Assembly (NCBI RefSeq): GCF_014203365.1
Contig: NZ_JACHIS010000001.1
Coordinates: 3,906,001-3,970,000 of the forward strand
Origin: Actinoalloteichus hymeniacidonis
Lineage (GTDB): Bacteria > Actinomycetota > Actinomycetes > Mycobacteriales > Pseudonocardiaceae
Reading direction: 5' to 3'
DNA: 64,000 nt
This document shows positions 16,688-25,019 of this stretch, piece by piece (the stretch's first letter is position 1; every line of letters starts with the position of its first letter). A program made the translations under genes and the position numbers. A model generated the notes under the pieces. It was not told where the DNA came from. It did no database searches and saw nothing but the letters and a program-made list of their open reading frames with translations.

Positions 16688-17127
16688 GGAATCGCCTCCC
16701 TGCGGACTTTGACGAACTCGATCTCCAGCAGTTGCCCGGTGCGGTGCTCCGAAGTCCGTGCGACGGCGGTGACCTCCGTGACGAGCGTCGTCAACACCCG
16801 CCACCCGAAGGTGTCCCGCCGGAGTACGGCGTCCTCGGCCGCGATCACCGTGACCTTCCCGGTGATCGCGTCCGGCGCGACCTGGAACCGGGCCACGAGC
16901 CGTGTTCCGGGTATGGCCAGGCGCACCAGAGACGAGCATGCCTCGTCCACCGCCAACCGCAAGTCGTCGGCCGCGTCGAGGTCGAAGTCCGCACGCAGCG
17001 CAAGACCCGCGACGACGCTGCGCACGACATGGAGCCGAGCAGCGTCCGCCGCGACGCGTACCTCGGTGGTGTCGACCGAGTCGGCTCGCCAGCGACGTTG
17101 ATCGGGGATCTGTTCGGCTGCGCTCAC
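16684..17127 (-). CDS. RsbW-like GHKL ATPase, putative anti-sigma factor
   Basis: A 147-residue HATPase_c-type protein. LRADFDLDAADDLRLAVDEACSSL is the N-box region, in which the Mg-binding Asn of RsbW (EACTN) is replaced by Ser; mycobacterial UsfX shows a similar divergence. DTFGWRVLTTLV near the C-terminus recurs in the paralogue at 21025-21663. It should bind and inhibit the sigma factor encoded next and be released by an anti-anti-sigma protein, none of which is in the window. The GTG at 17127 has TAGCCT (17136-17141, minus strand) eight bases upstream, suggesting a leaderless constitutive transcript. Confidence 0.85.
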   Translation of the reverse strand: MSAAEQIPDQRRWRADSVDTTEVRVAADAARLHVVRSVVAGLALRADFDLDAADDLRLAVDEACSSLVRLAIPGTRLVARFQVAPDAITGKVTVIAAEDAVLRRDTFGWRVLTTLVTEVTAVARTSEHRTGQLLEIEFVKVRREAIP

Positions 17128-17508
17128 GCGGCCCGAGGCTACCGATCGTCCGGTCCCCGTCCGAGGCCGTCGGGGGCAGCAGGCGGCGACCGGCGCACCG
17201 GGATCCTCGGTTGGGCAGGCACTCACCCGGACGGGATCGACCGGCATATCGGCGGCCCGGACACCGCATCCTCAGCGTCGGGACCAGGCACGCCGACCGA
17301 TCCCGGATCAGCGTCCGACGGCGTCCGAGGACACGCACCGTCGCCGGTGGCGGGGGCGAACGGGTACGGCGAGCTCGTCGCGGATCGAGCTGGAGAACAC
17401 CCATCCCGGTGACAGAATTTCCATCGATCTCCCGTTTCGGGTTGCTCGCCGCGACCGGTGCTCGGTGACACGACGGCGCCTCGAACGGCTCACGATCACA
17501 TCGGGGTT
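17128..17508. other. intergenic region between anti-sigma gene and small membrane protein gene
   Basis: Apart from the minus-strand -10 at 17136-17141 I see no gene or clear element. Reading frames here continue from neighbouring genes without start signals. Confidence 0.4.
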
Positions 17509-17778
17509 ATGCCCGACGGCGTCGGGTACCCGGCGCAGATGAGCCTGCCTCCCGATCCCGAGCCGGATCCGCCCTCAGAGTCCGAGCCGGGCGGCGGCGT
17601 GCCGCCTGGCTCGACACCGCCCGCCGAGGGCAGCGCGACCCGAGGTGTCTCGCACAACGAGACCGTCCCGTCGCCCCGATGGGCCAACCGCCTGGTCCAG
17701 GTGCTCATGGTGCTGCTGTTGGTTCTCGTCCTGGTGTTCGTGGTGCGTCATCTCATCGCCTTCATCGCAGGCTTGTGA
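17509..17778 (+). CDS. small Pro-rich protein with C-terminal membrane anchor
   Basis: An 89-residue product: a Pro/Ser/Glu-rich disordered N-terminal part (PPDPEPDPPSESEPGGG) and one strong hydrophobic helix at the C-terminus (LVQVLMVLLLVLVLVFVV). A tail-anchored topology with a cytoplasmic N-terminus is likely. Start chosen at ATG 17509 with TCGGGG upstream; weakly supported. No family recognised. Confidence 0.5.
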   Translation: MPDGVGYPAQMSLPPDPEPDPPSESEPGGGVPPGSTPPAEGSATRGVSHNETVPSPRWANRLVQVLMVLLLVLVLVFVVRHLIAFIAGL

Positions 17779-17846
17779 TCTCGCCGGTCCAAGGCCGTTC
17801 TTCGCCGACAGCCGACCCGCCACACCTGATCGGGTGCGGCAGGAAG

Positions 17847-17871
17847 GTGTGATTCCGCTGGTAGCGGGTAC
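17847..17871 (+). promoter_or_regulatory. SigB/SigF-type promoter candidate for the SRPBCC gene
   Basis: GTGT at 17847-17850, 15 bases, GGGTAC at 17866-17871, 37 bases before the GTG at 17909. Confidence 0.55.
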
Positions 17872-17908
17872 CCGAACGGGAGCGCAGTCCAGCGAATGGA
17901 GGATCGTC

Positions 17909-18505
17909 GTGACGACCATCACGAAGTCGGTCGACGTGCATGTCCCGGTGTCCCGGGCCTACGACCAGTGGACCCAGTTCGAATCGTTCCCCCAGTTCAT
18001 GAAGGGGGTGGACCGGATCGAGCAACTGACGCCGACCAGGACACGCTGGCGGACCTCGATCGCGGGCGTGGTGCGCGAGTTCGACGCCGAGATCACCGAA
18101 CAGCACCCCGACGAGCGCATCGCCTGGCGTTCGGTGGAGGGCCCGACCCAGAGCGGCGTGGTGACACTGCACCGCTTGGATGCGAGCACGACGAGGGTGC
18201 ATCTGCAGATGGAGTTCGAACCGACGGGCGCGGTCGAGAAGGCGGGCAGCGGCCTAGGGTTGGTCGATCACCAGGTGCAGAGCGACCTGGAGCGCTTCCG
18301 CGAGTTCATCGAGGGCAGAGCCCAGGCGACCGGTGCCTGGCGCGGCGATGTGCCCCGTGCCGCGCAGGAGGGCGATCCGGCGGCGCCCAAGCCGAAGCCG
18401 GGCCCCGCCAATCGACCGAAGCCGGGCCCGCGTCCCGGACCGCCGAACCCGGCCGGGCAGCCGGAGGCACCGCGCACCGGAGGCCCGCGCCCCGGACCAC
18501 GCTGA
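17909..18505 (+). CDS. SRPBCC (START-like) protein with Pro/Lys-rich tail
   Basis: A 198-residue protein. Residues 1-145 form a START/polyketide-cyclase-like fold: VPVSRAYDQWTQFESFPQFMKGV at the start, RTSIAGVVREFDAEITEQHPDERIAWRSVEG in the middle, and a C-terminal long helix (VQSDLERFREFIE). Such proteins bind hydrophobic ligands; close relatives in actinobacteria are often stress-induced. The last 45 residues are a basic Pro/Gly repeat (PKPKPGPANRPKPGPRPGP) that is probably disordered. GGAGG before the GTG at 17909 sets the start. The gene has its own SigB-type promoter candidate and ends at a strong hairpin. Confidence 0.85.
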   Translation: MTTITKSVDVHVPVSRAYDQWTQFESFPQFMKGVDRIEQLTPTRTRWRTSIAGVVREFDAEITEQHPDERIAWRSVEGPTQSGVVTLHRLDASTTRVHLQMEFEPTGAVEKAGSGLGLVDHQVQSDLERFREFIEGRAQATGAWRGDVPRAAQEGDPAAPKPKPGPANRPKPGPRPGPPNPAGQPEAPRTGGPRPGPR

Positions 18506-18520
18506 GCTGAGGCGAGAACC

Positions 18521-18565
18521 CGATCAGGGCCTTGCGAACCACTCCGGTTCGCAAGGCCCTGATCG
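18521..18565. terminator. perfect 20-bp stem terminator between convergent genes
   Basis: CGATCAGGGCCTTGCGAACC (18521-18540) and its exact reverse complement (18546-18565) flank a 5-base loop. There is no T-run. Being symmetrical and located between the ends of convergent genes, it probably stops transcription from both sides. Confidence 0.85.
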
Positions 18566-18604
18566 CGTCACGGGGGTCGGGTCACGGCGGCTGGTCGCCG
18601 GTGA

Positions 18605-19858
18605 TCAGCCGACCACCACGTCTCGGTCCGCCAACTCCGGGTCGACACAGCGCTGCGGCGCATGCACGGTGGCATAGACGCGTGCGGTGTCGGCCGCGAT
18701 CCGGTTCCACGCATAGCGCGCCTTGGCCCGATCGCAACCCGCCACGCCAAGGGACTGGCGTCGCGAGGCGTCCCGAATCAGTGCGCGCAACGTCGAGGCC
18801 AAGGTGTTCGCCTCACGCGGCGGGACGTGCAGACCCGTGACCCCGTCGACCACGGTGTCGGCCAGACCGCCGACCGAGCTGACGACCACCGGCACGCCAC
18901 AGGCCATCGCCTCCAGAGCGACGGTGCCGAAGGACTCGTACCAGGGCGCACAGACGACGACATCGGCGGAACGCAACACCGAGGGCAACCTCGATCGAGG
19001 AGTCGGACCCGCCCAGTGCACGCGGTCGGCTACTCCGGATCGCTGCGCATGGGCCCGCAGTCGGTCCCGATCCGCATCGCGTTCCGTTTCGTCACAGGCG
19101 TTCCCGCCCGCCACCACCAACTCGGCCTCCGGCAGCAGTCGCAGCGCCGCGATCACGGTGTCGATGCCCGTGTGCGGCAGCGAGGAACCCACACACAGCA
19201 GCCGGAACCGTCCGCTGCGCGACGCCACGGGCCCGGTGGGGGTGAACCGGTCGACGTCGACGCCGGAGGGCGCCACGATGATGTTCGTCCTGGCCACCCC
19301 CATCCGTACCAGCTCGGTGACCTCGGCGGCACTGGTCGCCGCCACCCGGTCGGCGGAGCAGGCGATCATACGTTCGAGTCGGAGCCGTTCCGAGGGGTCG
19401 ATACCGGTGTCGGGCAGGGTCTCGCCGAACCGGCTGCGGACCGACTGGAGGTCGCGGAAGGTCTGCACCACCGGGATCGGGGGCCGGTCCGACGGCTGTC
19501 CGCGAACCGCCAGCAGCGCGGCGAGGCCCGACATCCAGCAGTGGGCGTGTACGACGTCCGGCGGGTCGGTGGCCCAGTTGTCGACGAGCCCCCTGGCGAA
19601 CAGTCCCAGCTGGGCGAGAAGTCGCTCCGCCGGAAGAACACAGGCCGGTCCTGCCTGCAGGGACACGATGCGGGCACCGGCACGTTCGGTGGGTGCGGGT
19701 TCGGTGGGTCGATCACGTCTGATGTAGACCGAGACCTCGTGTCCTGCGGCGACCAGAGCTGCGGACAACTCGGCGACGTGGACCTGTGCGCCACCGCAAT
19801 CCTCGTCCTCCGGTCCGGACAGTGGGCCCGCCTGCGCGGAGATCATCGCGATCCTCAT
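18605..19858 (-). CDS. GT4-family glycosyltransferase
   Basis: The 417-residue GT-B enzyme starts MRIAMISAQAGPLSGPEDED with the GGAQVHVAELSAAL loop of GT4 enzymes, has the interdomain VAPSGVDVDRFTP and the donor-binding ESFGTVALEAMACGVPVV (E-x7-E). No signal peptide or membrane helix. GGGAGGGG before the ATG at 19858 sets the start; the in-frame extension upstream lacks similarity. It resembles enzymes using nucleotide- or ADP-linked sugars for cell-surface glycans or glycolipids. Together with the GmhB-like phosphatase and GT9 gene nearby, a heptose-containing glycoconjugate pathway is a reasonable inference. Donor and acceptor unknown. Confidence 0.88.
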   Translation of the reverse strand: MRIAMISAQAGPLSGPEDEDCGGAQVHVAELSAALVAAGHEVSVYIRRDRPTEPAPTERAGARIVSLQAGPACVLPAERLLAQLGLFARGLVDNWATDPPDVVHAHCWMSGLAALLAVRGQPSDRPPIPVVQTFRDLQSVRSRFGETLPDTGIDPSERLRLERMIACSADRVAATSAAEVTELVRMGVARTNIIVAPSGVDVDRFTPTGPVASRSGRFRLLCVGSSLPHTGIDTVIAALRLLPEAELVVAGGNACDETERDADRDRLRAHAQRSGVADRVHWAGPTPRSRLPSVLRSADVVVCAPWYESFGTVALEAMACGVPVVVSSVGGLADTVVDGVTGLHVPPREANTLASTLRALIRDASRRQSLGVAGCDRAKARYAWNRIAADTARVYATVHAPQRCVDPELADRDVVVG

Positions 19859-20160
19859 CAAACCCCTCCCTCGGCTGCTCGTCTCGACGGACCCAGCGGA
19901 TGGTCCGCAGCGCAGGCCGGGAGATCCGGATGTGTCGAGCCGTCCGACAGTGGAGATGCCGATCACGACCGTCGAAGCATCAACCGGTTCCGCCGCGCAG
20001 TGGGGCCGGTGCCTTCCTCGGCCATCCTCCCCGGCACGGCACGGGCGGGCATCCTGGAGGAGGGCACCGAACGGGTCGGATTCACCACGGTAGGGCACAG
20101 CACCCAGCCGAGGATCGGGTCACCGACGCAGAACGTCGGGATGTCCCGATGCGGCGGGGA
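19859..20160. other. intergenic region between GT4 and HAD phosphatase genes
   Basis: About 300 bp without a credible gene. The GT4 promoter must lie here or further upstream; I see no clear consensus. The right end is not AT-rich. Confidence 0.4.
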
Positions 20161-20805
20161 TCAGTGCAGTCGACCGGTCGGGCGGCGCCCCGGCTCCGGA
20201 GTCCTGGGGCCCGGCAGCGCGTCCTCCACGATCACGCGGGGCAGTGCCAAGCCGAGTGCCAGGTGGACCGCGAGGTCGAGGTCGTCGGCGACCAGGGGCG
20301 CCTGCTCGATCTCCACCGGGAGCGTCATCGGGCTGGGGACCAGGATCGGCGTTGCTCCGGCGGCGAGGGCCGCCTGCATGTCGCTGCCCGTGTCACCGAT
20401 GACCACGATCTCGCTGACCGGAACGCCCAGTCGGCTCGCGCAGGACAGCACCATCCCCGGCTTGGGCTTCCGACAGGCACAGCCGCCGTGATCGGTGGGC
20501 TGATGCGGGCAGACCGCCCAGACGTCGAACCGGCCGAGTTGGGCCTCCACGATCCGGTTCACGGCCTTGACCTGCTCCGGTGCCATCAGGCCCCGGCCGA
20601 GCCCCGACTGGTTGGTGATCACCCCGACGGGGATGCCCAGGGCTCGAAGCCGCTCGAGCGCGCGACGAGCCGATGGCACGGGGCGCACCCGACTCGGATC
20701 TCCGTTGTACGGCACCTCTTCGATGAGCGTGCCGTCGCGGTCGAACAGCACCGCCGAGACCCGGCCAGTCGGTCGTCCGGTCGCCGCAACACTCGTGCCC
20801 TTCAT
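20161..20805 (-). CDS. HAD-IIIA phosphatase, GmhB-like (D-glycero-D-manno-heptose bisphosphate phosphatase family)
   Basis: A roughly 214-residue HAD phosphatase: VLFDRDGTLIEEVPYNGDP (motif I with the nucleophile and acid Asp), GVITNQSGLGRG (motif II), a zinc-binding cluster CPHQPTDHGGCACRKPKPG that includes motif III Lys, and VVIGDTGSDMQAA (motif IV). The zinc loop and N-P-Y-x-G region are typical of GmhB and histidinol phosphatase. GmhB removes the 7-phosphate (or 1,7 in the GDP pathway) of heptose bisphosphate. Start uncertain: the ATG at 20805 lacks a good Shine-Dalgarno; a longer start at 20853 or a shorter GTG are possible. Neighbours encode glycosyltransferases of types that use heptose donors. 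Confidence 0.85.
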   Translation of the reverse strand: MKGTSVAATGRPTGRVSAVLFDRDGTLIEEVPYNGDPSRVRPVPSARRALERLRALGIPVGVITNQSGLGRGLMAPEQVKAVNRIVEAQLGRFDVWAVCPHQPTDHGGCACRKPKPGMVLSCASRLGVPVSEIVVIGDTGSDMQAALAAGATPILVPSPMTLPVEIEQAPLVADDLDLAVHLALGLALPRVIVEDALPGPRTPEPGRRPTGRLH

Positions 20806-21024
20806 GTGCGGAGGAGTTGCCGGGCCGATCAGCGGCAAACACCGGGTCTTCAATTACTACCGAGGGTAGCTATCCTTCACTCCGGTTAGGGATCCCGCTG
20901 CACTACTTCGACCGCTGACATCACGGAAAGCTGTCGAACGCGGGTCACTCTCGGTGTGTAGGAACGTCGAGTGCGGGTACTGCAAGTCCACAAGCCGCGC
21001 CGTCGAGAACCGCGAGGTGATCAT

Positions 21025-21663
21025 GTGTTGACCATTCGGCCCACCGAGGTTCACCCGGAATCGACGGAACGCGACGAGGACGTCTTCCTGCGCGTGGCGG
21101 CCACGGAGCAGCGCGTGGCCCTGGTCAGAGGGTTGGCGGGAGACATCGCGGCGCGCGCGGAGTTCGACATGGACCGCATCGAGGATCTCCGACTCGCCGT
21201 CGAGGAGGCGTGCGCCGTCCTCATCGAACAGTCCGTGCCCGGCGCGGTCCTCGACTGTCGATTCCGGATCGCGCCGGACCGGATCGGCCTCCGGCTGCGC
21301 AGCGCGACCGATAACGCAGCGGGACCCGATCGCGACACCTTCGGCTGGCATGTCCTGGAGACACTCAGCGATTCCGTTCGGCTAATGGTCGACCCACCGA
21401 CCGTCGAGTCCGCGGCGAGCACGCTGGAGCTGGAACTCGGCGTTCGGCGGCGCCCGTTGCACGGCCAGGACGGCAGGCCGACCGCCGACGAGTTCGATCC
21501 CGCGCGCGTGTCGGAGTCGTCCACTGTGGTCGACGCGATGGCCGCGCGGGCGGTCGGAGGCGACGACGAGCGCGAGAACCCGATCACCGAGCGCATCGAG
21601 AACGCTCCTTCGGGAGCCAACGGGACCGTGGTGCCTGCTCCGATGGCAGGGAGCGAACAGTGA
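21025..21663 (+). CDS. RsbW-like GHKL ATPase with extended C-terminus
   Basis: A 212-residue protein whose first 135 residues parallel the RsbW-like protein at 16684-17127: MDRIEDLRLAVEEACAVLIEQ in the N-box region (Asn again missing) and DTFGWHVLETLSDSV at the end. The extra 75 residues are acidic and probably disordered. GAGGTGATCAT before the GTG at 21025 sets the start. Its stop overlaps the GT9 start (GTGA), so the two are translationally coupled, an unusual pairing of a partner-switching regulator with a glycosyltransferase. No adjacent sigma gene exists, so its target may be the sigma factor at 15905-16687 or another paralogue. Confidence 0.8.
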   Translation: MLTIRPTEVHPESTERDEDVFLRVAATEQRVALVRGLAGDIAARAEFDMDRIEDLRLAVEEACAVLIEQSVPGAVLDCRFRIAPDRIGLRLRSATDNAAGPDRDTFGWHVLETLSDSVRLMVDPPTVESAASTLELELGVRRRPLHGQDGRPTADEFDPARVSESSTVVDAMAARAVGGDDERENPITERIENAPSGANGTVVPAPMAGSEQ

Positions 21664-22622
21664 GGACGGGGACTCGGCGGGTACGACACCTCGTCGTATT
21701 GCGTGCGCTGGGCATCGGCGACCTGCTGGCCTCGGTTCCCGCGCTCCGCGGCCTGCGGGAGGCGTATCCCGACCATCGGGTGGTGCTGGCGACCTCGCCG
21801 ACGCTGGAACCGCTGGTCTATCGGACCGGCGCCGTCGACGAGGTGCTGCCCGCCCACGGACTACGCGTCCTGGACTGGCGGGACTCCGCCGATATCGTGG
21901 TCAACCTGCACGACCGGGGGCCACAGAGCGCGCGCATTCTCGACGCGCTGCGTCCCGGACATCGAATCGGGCATCGCGCTCCCGGTTGGGACGGGCCGGA
22001 ATGGGAGTCCGCCGTTCCGGAGCGCGAGCGGTGGTGCAGGCTGCTCGCGGCGCACGGCGTGCCCGCCGATCCGACCGACCTGCGGTTGGATCGCCCGCGT
22101 CGCACCGGCGGGCTGCCGCGCGCGGTCGTGATCCACCCCGGAGCGCCGCAGGCCAGTAAGCGATGGCCGGTGGAACGCTTCGCCAAGGTGGCGCGAAGCC
22201 TCCACGACTCCGGTCATCGAGTGGTGATCACCGGGAGCTCCTCGGAACTGCCGCTGGCCATGAAGGTCGCGGGCCTGGCCGGACTGAGCATGCGCCACGT
22301 CCTCGCGGGTCGCACCGACCTGGCGGCCCTGACCGCGCTCATCGCGCGCGCTCGGCTGCTCGTGTGCGGTGATACCGGTGTAGCGCATCTGAGTTACGCC
22401 TTCGGCACCCCGTCCGTGGTGTTGCTGGGTCCGACCCCGGCGCGGGAATGGGGACCGCCCCCGGGCGGCCCGCACCTGGCGTTGTCGGCGGACCGGCTTC
22501 GTCGCGGCGAGGTGTTCGCCGACACCCCGGATCCGGCGCTGCTGGGGGTGGGCACCGATTGGGTGGCCGCCTCGGCGCGGCGGTTGCTCACCGATACGCC
22601 GAGGCGGACCTTCGCGATGTGA
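21660..22622 (+). CDS. GT9-family (ADP-heptose:LPS heptosyltransferase-like) glycosyltransferase
   Basis: The 320-residue GT-B enzyme carries the GT9 motifs: HLVVLRALGIGDLLASVPALRGL at the N-terminus, VVIHPGAPQASKRWPVERFAKV for donor binding, and DTGVAHLSYAFGTPSVVLLGPTPAREWGPP at the C-terminal domain. In Gram-negative bacteria GT9 transfers heptose to lipopolysaccharide; actinobacteria lack LPS, so here the acceptor must be another glycan, lipid or protein. The GTG at 21660 is coupled to the upstream RsbW-like gene. The gene ends 15 bases before the convergent TerC gene. Confidence 0.9.
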   Translation: MRTGTRRVRHLVVLRALGIGDLLASVPALRGLREAYPDHRVVLATSPTLEPLVYRTGAVDEVLPAHGLRVLDWRDSADIVVNLHDRGPQSARILDALRPGHRIGHRAPGWDGPEWESAVPERERWCRLLAAHGVPADPTDLRLDRPRRTGGLPRAVVIHPGAPQASKRWPVERFAKVARSLHDSGHRVVITGSSSELPLAMKVAGLAGLSMRHVLAGRTDLAALTALIARARLLVCGDTGVAHLSYAFGTPSVVLLGPTPAREWGPPPGGPHLALSADRLRRGEVFADTPDPALLGVGTDWVAASARRLLTDTPRRTFAM

Positions 22623-22637
22623 TCGCGCGGGTGTCGA

Positions 22638-23546
22638 TCAGCCCCGTTCGGGGCGGTCGTCCTTCGGATCGACAGCGGGGCCGTCGTCGTCGGCGGCGGA
22701 CGGGGTAGGCCCGTCTGCGCCGGGGGCCGCCGAGGTGCCTGCCGCGCTGGCCGCGGTGCCCTCGGTCGTCGAGGTCGGGGCGCCGACCGCGACGGGCTCG
22801 TCCTCCTTGACGTAGGTGGGGCGAAGGTGGACGGGCTGGTTCTTGGCCCGGTTCGCCTTGGCCCGCAGGTTGAGGAACTCCACCAGGATCGAGAAGGCGA
22901 TCGGTCCGTAGACGTAACCCTTCGGGATGTGCTGTTCGAAGCCCTCGGCGATCAGGCTGGCGCCGATGAGGACTAGGAAGGTCAGCGCCAACATCTTGAC
23001 GGTGGGGTGGCGGTTGACGAATTCACTGATCGCCCCGGCCGAAACGAGCATGATGATCATCGCGACGACGACGGCCGCGACCATCACCGGGAGTTCGTCG
23101 ACCATACCGACGGCGGTGATCACCGAGTCGAGCGAGAACACGATGTCCAGCACGAGGATCTGCAGGATCACCGCACCGAAGGACGCCGCCTTGCCGCTCT
23201 TGGCGTGCTCGTTTCCTTCGAGATGTTCGTGAATCTCATACGTCGCCTTACCGAGCAGGAACAACCCGCCCAACAGCAGGATCAGATCTCGTCCCGAGAT
23301 ACCCATCCCGAACACCTGGAATAGGTCCGCGGTGAGCCCGATGATCCACGACAACGAGGCCAACAGCAGCAGCCTGGTCACCAGGGCGAGCGTCAGCCCC
23401 AGCGTGCGGGCCTTGGCCTGCTGCTCGGGAGGCAGCTTCCCGGCGAGGATGGAGATGAAGACGACGTTGTCGATGCCGAGCACGATCTCCAGCAGAAGCA
23501 GTGTCGCGAATGCGACCCAGATCTCCGGGCTGGTCAACAGCTCCAT
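22638..23546 (-). CDS. TerC/Alx-family integral membrane protein
   Basis: A 302-residue membrane protein with seven or eight helices. The TerC signature is clear: LEIVLGIDNVVFISILAGKLP near the N-terminus and its repeat ILQILVLDIVFSLDSVITAVGM, with the two conserved Asp-bearing motifs expected to coordinate a metal ion in the membrane. Family members take part in tellurite resistance and manganese export/metalation of exported enzymes. The last 70 residues are polar, Ala/Pro/Asp-rich and cytoplasmic. Start at ATG 23546 with GCAAGG close upstream. No ter operon partners adjacent, so a manganese-homeostasis role is more likely than tellurite resistance. Confidence 0.9.
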   Translation of the reverse strand: MELLTSPEIWVAFATLLLLEIVLGIDNVVFISILAGKLPPEQQAKARTLGLTLALVTRLLLLASLSWIIGLTADLFQVFGMGISGRDLILLLGGLFLLGKATYEIHEHLEGNEHAKSGKAASFGAVILQILVLDIVFSLDSVITAVGMVDELPVMVAAVVVAMIIMLVSAGAISEFVNRHPTVKMLALTFLVLIGASLIAEGFEQHIPKGYVYGPIAFSILVEFLNLRAKANRAKNQPVHLRPTYVKEDEPVAVGAPTSTTEGTAASAAGTSAAPGADGPTPSAADDDGPAVDPKDDRPERG

Positions 23547-23760
23547 CCTTGCGCCCCTCTTCCAGACATGATGCGGCGGACCGACTCTCGGACCGCTCGC
23601 GCAGGGAGACCATAGCGAAAGGACATAGGCGAGAAATCGACAATCTCGGAGATTTCGAATCGACACACGGACCACACATCCGTTAGGGCATGGTCTATTG
23701 CCGAATCGGCGGATGGCAGGCTGCGGACACCACTTCCCGCACCGTGCAAGGAGATGCTCC

Positions 23761-24939
23761 ATGACCAGCGCAGTGATCGTCGACACCGTGCGCACCGCCT
23801 CCGGCCGGGGCAAACCGGGCGGTGCTCTCTCCGGTACCCATCCGGTCGATCTGCTGGCCGTGGTCCTTCGGGCCCTACAGGAGCGCAACGACCTCGATCC
23901 GGCCCTCGTCGACGACGTCATCGGCGGCTGTGTCTCGCAGGTCGGCGAGCAGAGCTTCAACGTCACTCGCAAGGCGGTGCTGGCCGCCGGCTTCCCCGAG
24001 CACGTACCGGGAACGACGATCGACCGGCAATGCGGTTCCAGTCAGCAGGCGGCCCATTTCGCCGCGCAGGGCGTCATGGCAGGCGCCTACGACGTGGTCA
24101 TCGCCGCCGGGGTCGAGACGATGAGCCGAGTGCCGATGTTCTCCTCGATCCAGGACGCCGAACAGTACGGAGCCGGGATCGACGCGCGCTATCCCGAGGG
24201 ACTGGTGACGCAGGGCATCGCCGCCGAGTTGTTGGCCGCCCGCTGGAACCTGGGTCGCGGTGAACTGGACGAGTTCGCCGCCCGTTCGCACCGGCTGGCC
24301 GCCCGCGCCGCAGCCGACGGACTGTTCGACGCCGAGATCGTCGGAGTGCCGGTCGAGGATGGCGTGCACGATCGGGACGAGACGGTGCGACCCGGCACCA
24401 CCTCGGAGGGGCTCGCCGCGCTGCGGCCGTGCTTCGTCGACGAGGCCGCGGGAGCACGTTTCCCGGAGATCGAGTGGCGGGTCACGCCCGGTAGCTCGTC
24501 CCCACTGACCGACGGCGCCTCGGCGACGCTGATCATGAGCGAGGAGCGGGCCGCGCAGCTGGGCTTGCGGCCACGTGCCCGTTTCCACTCCTTCTCCGTG
24601 GTGGGCGACGACCCGACCCTGATGCTGTCCGGCGTCCTGCCCGCCACGCACCGGGTGTTGGAGCGCTCGGGCCTCGGCATCGGCGACATCGACGCCGTCG
24701 AGGTCAACGAGGCCTTCGCACCCGTGCCCCTGCTGTGGGCCGCCGAGTTCGGAGCCGATGAGGACCGGCTGAATCAGCGCGGCGGAGCGATCGCCCTCGG
24801 CCACCCGCTCGGGGCCTCGGGCACCCGACTGTTGACAACGCTGGTGAACACCCTTGAACACACCGGCGGGCGATACGGATTGCAGACCATGTGCGAGGGC
24901 GGCGGGATGGCCAACGCGACCATCATCGAACGTCTCTGA
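23761..24939 (+). CDS. thiolase (acetyl-CoA acyltransferase / acetyl-CoA C-acetyltransferase)
   Basis: The 392-residue enzyme has the complete thiolase set: nucleophile C91 in DRQCGSS, VEVNEAFAPV, H348 in GHPLGASG and C378 in CEGGGM. It cleaves 3-ketoacyl-CoA or condenses acyl-CoAs. AAGGAG seven bases before the ATG fixes the start. The sequence resembles FadA-type degradative thiolases of actinobacteria more than biosynthetic PhaA, but this is not decisive. No other beta-oxidation genes are adjacent. Confidence 0.92.
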   Translation: MTSAVIVDTVRTASGRGKPGGALSGTHPVDLLAVVLRALQERNDLDPALVDDVIGGCVSQVGEQSFNVTRKAVLAAGFPEHVPGTTIDRQCGSSQQAAHFAAQGVMAGAYDVVIAAGVETMSRVPMFSSIQDAEQYGAGIDARYPEGLVTQGIAAELLAARWNLGRGELDEFAARSHRLAARAAADGLFDAEIVGVPVEDGVHDRDETVRPGTTSEGLAALRPCFVDEAAGARFPEIEWRVTPGSSSPLTDGASATLIMSEERAAQLGLRPRARFHSFSVVGDDPTLMLSGVLPATHRVLERSGLGIGDIDAVEVNEAFAPVPLLWAAEFGADEDRLNQRGGAIALGHPLGASGTRLLTTLVNTLEHTGGRYGLQTMCEGGGMANATIIERL

Positions 24940-25019
24940 CCCGGCTCGCCTCGGCCCGGCCACCACACCGGGCCCGGGCCCTCCCCGAACATGTCGGACG
25001 GTTGGTCGAGGATGCAGCC

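Noticed and set aside
16688-17404. Long N-terminal extension of the sigma factor to 499 residues
   Set aside because: It overlaps the RsbW-like gene in another frame, is Arg-rich and lacks sigma regions. The GTGA-coupled start at 16687 fits.
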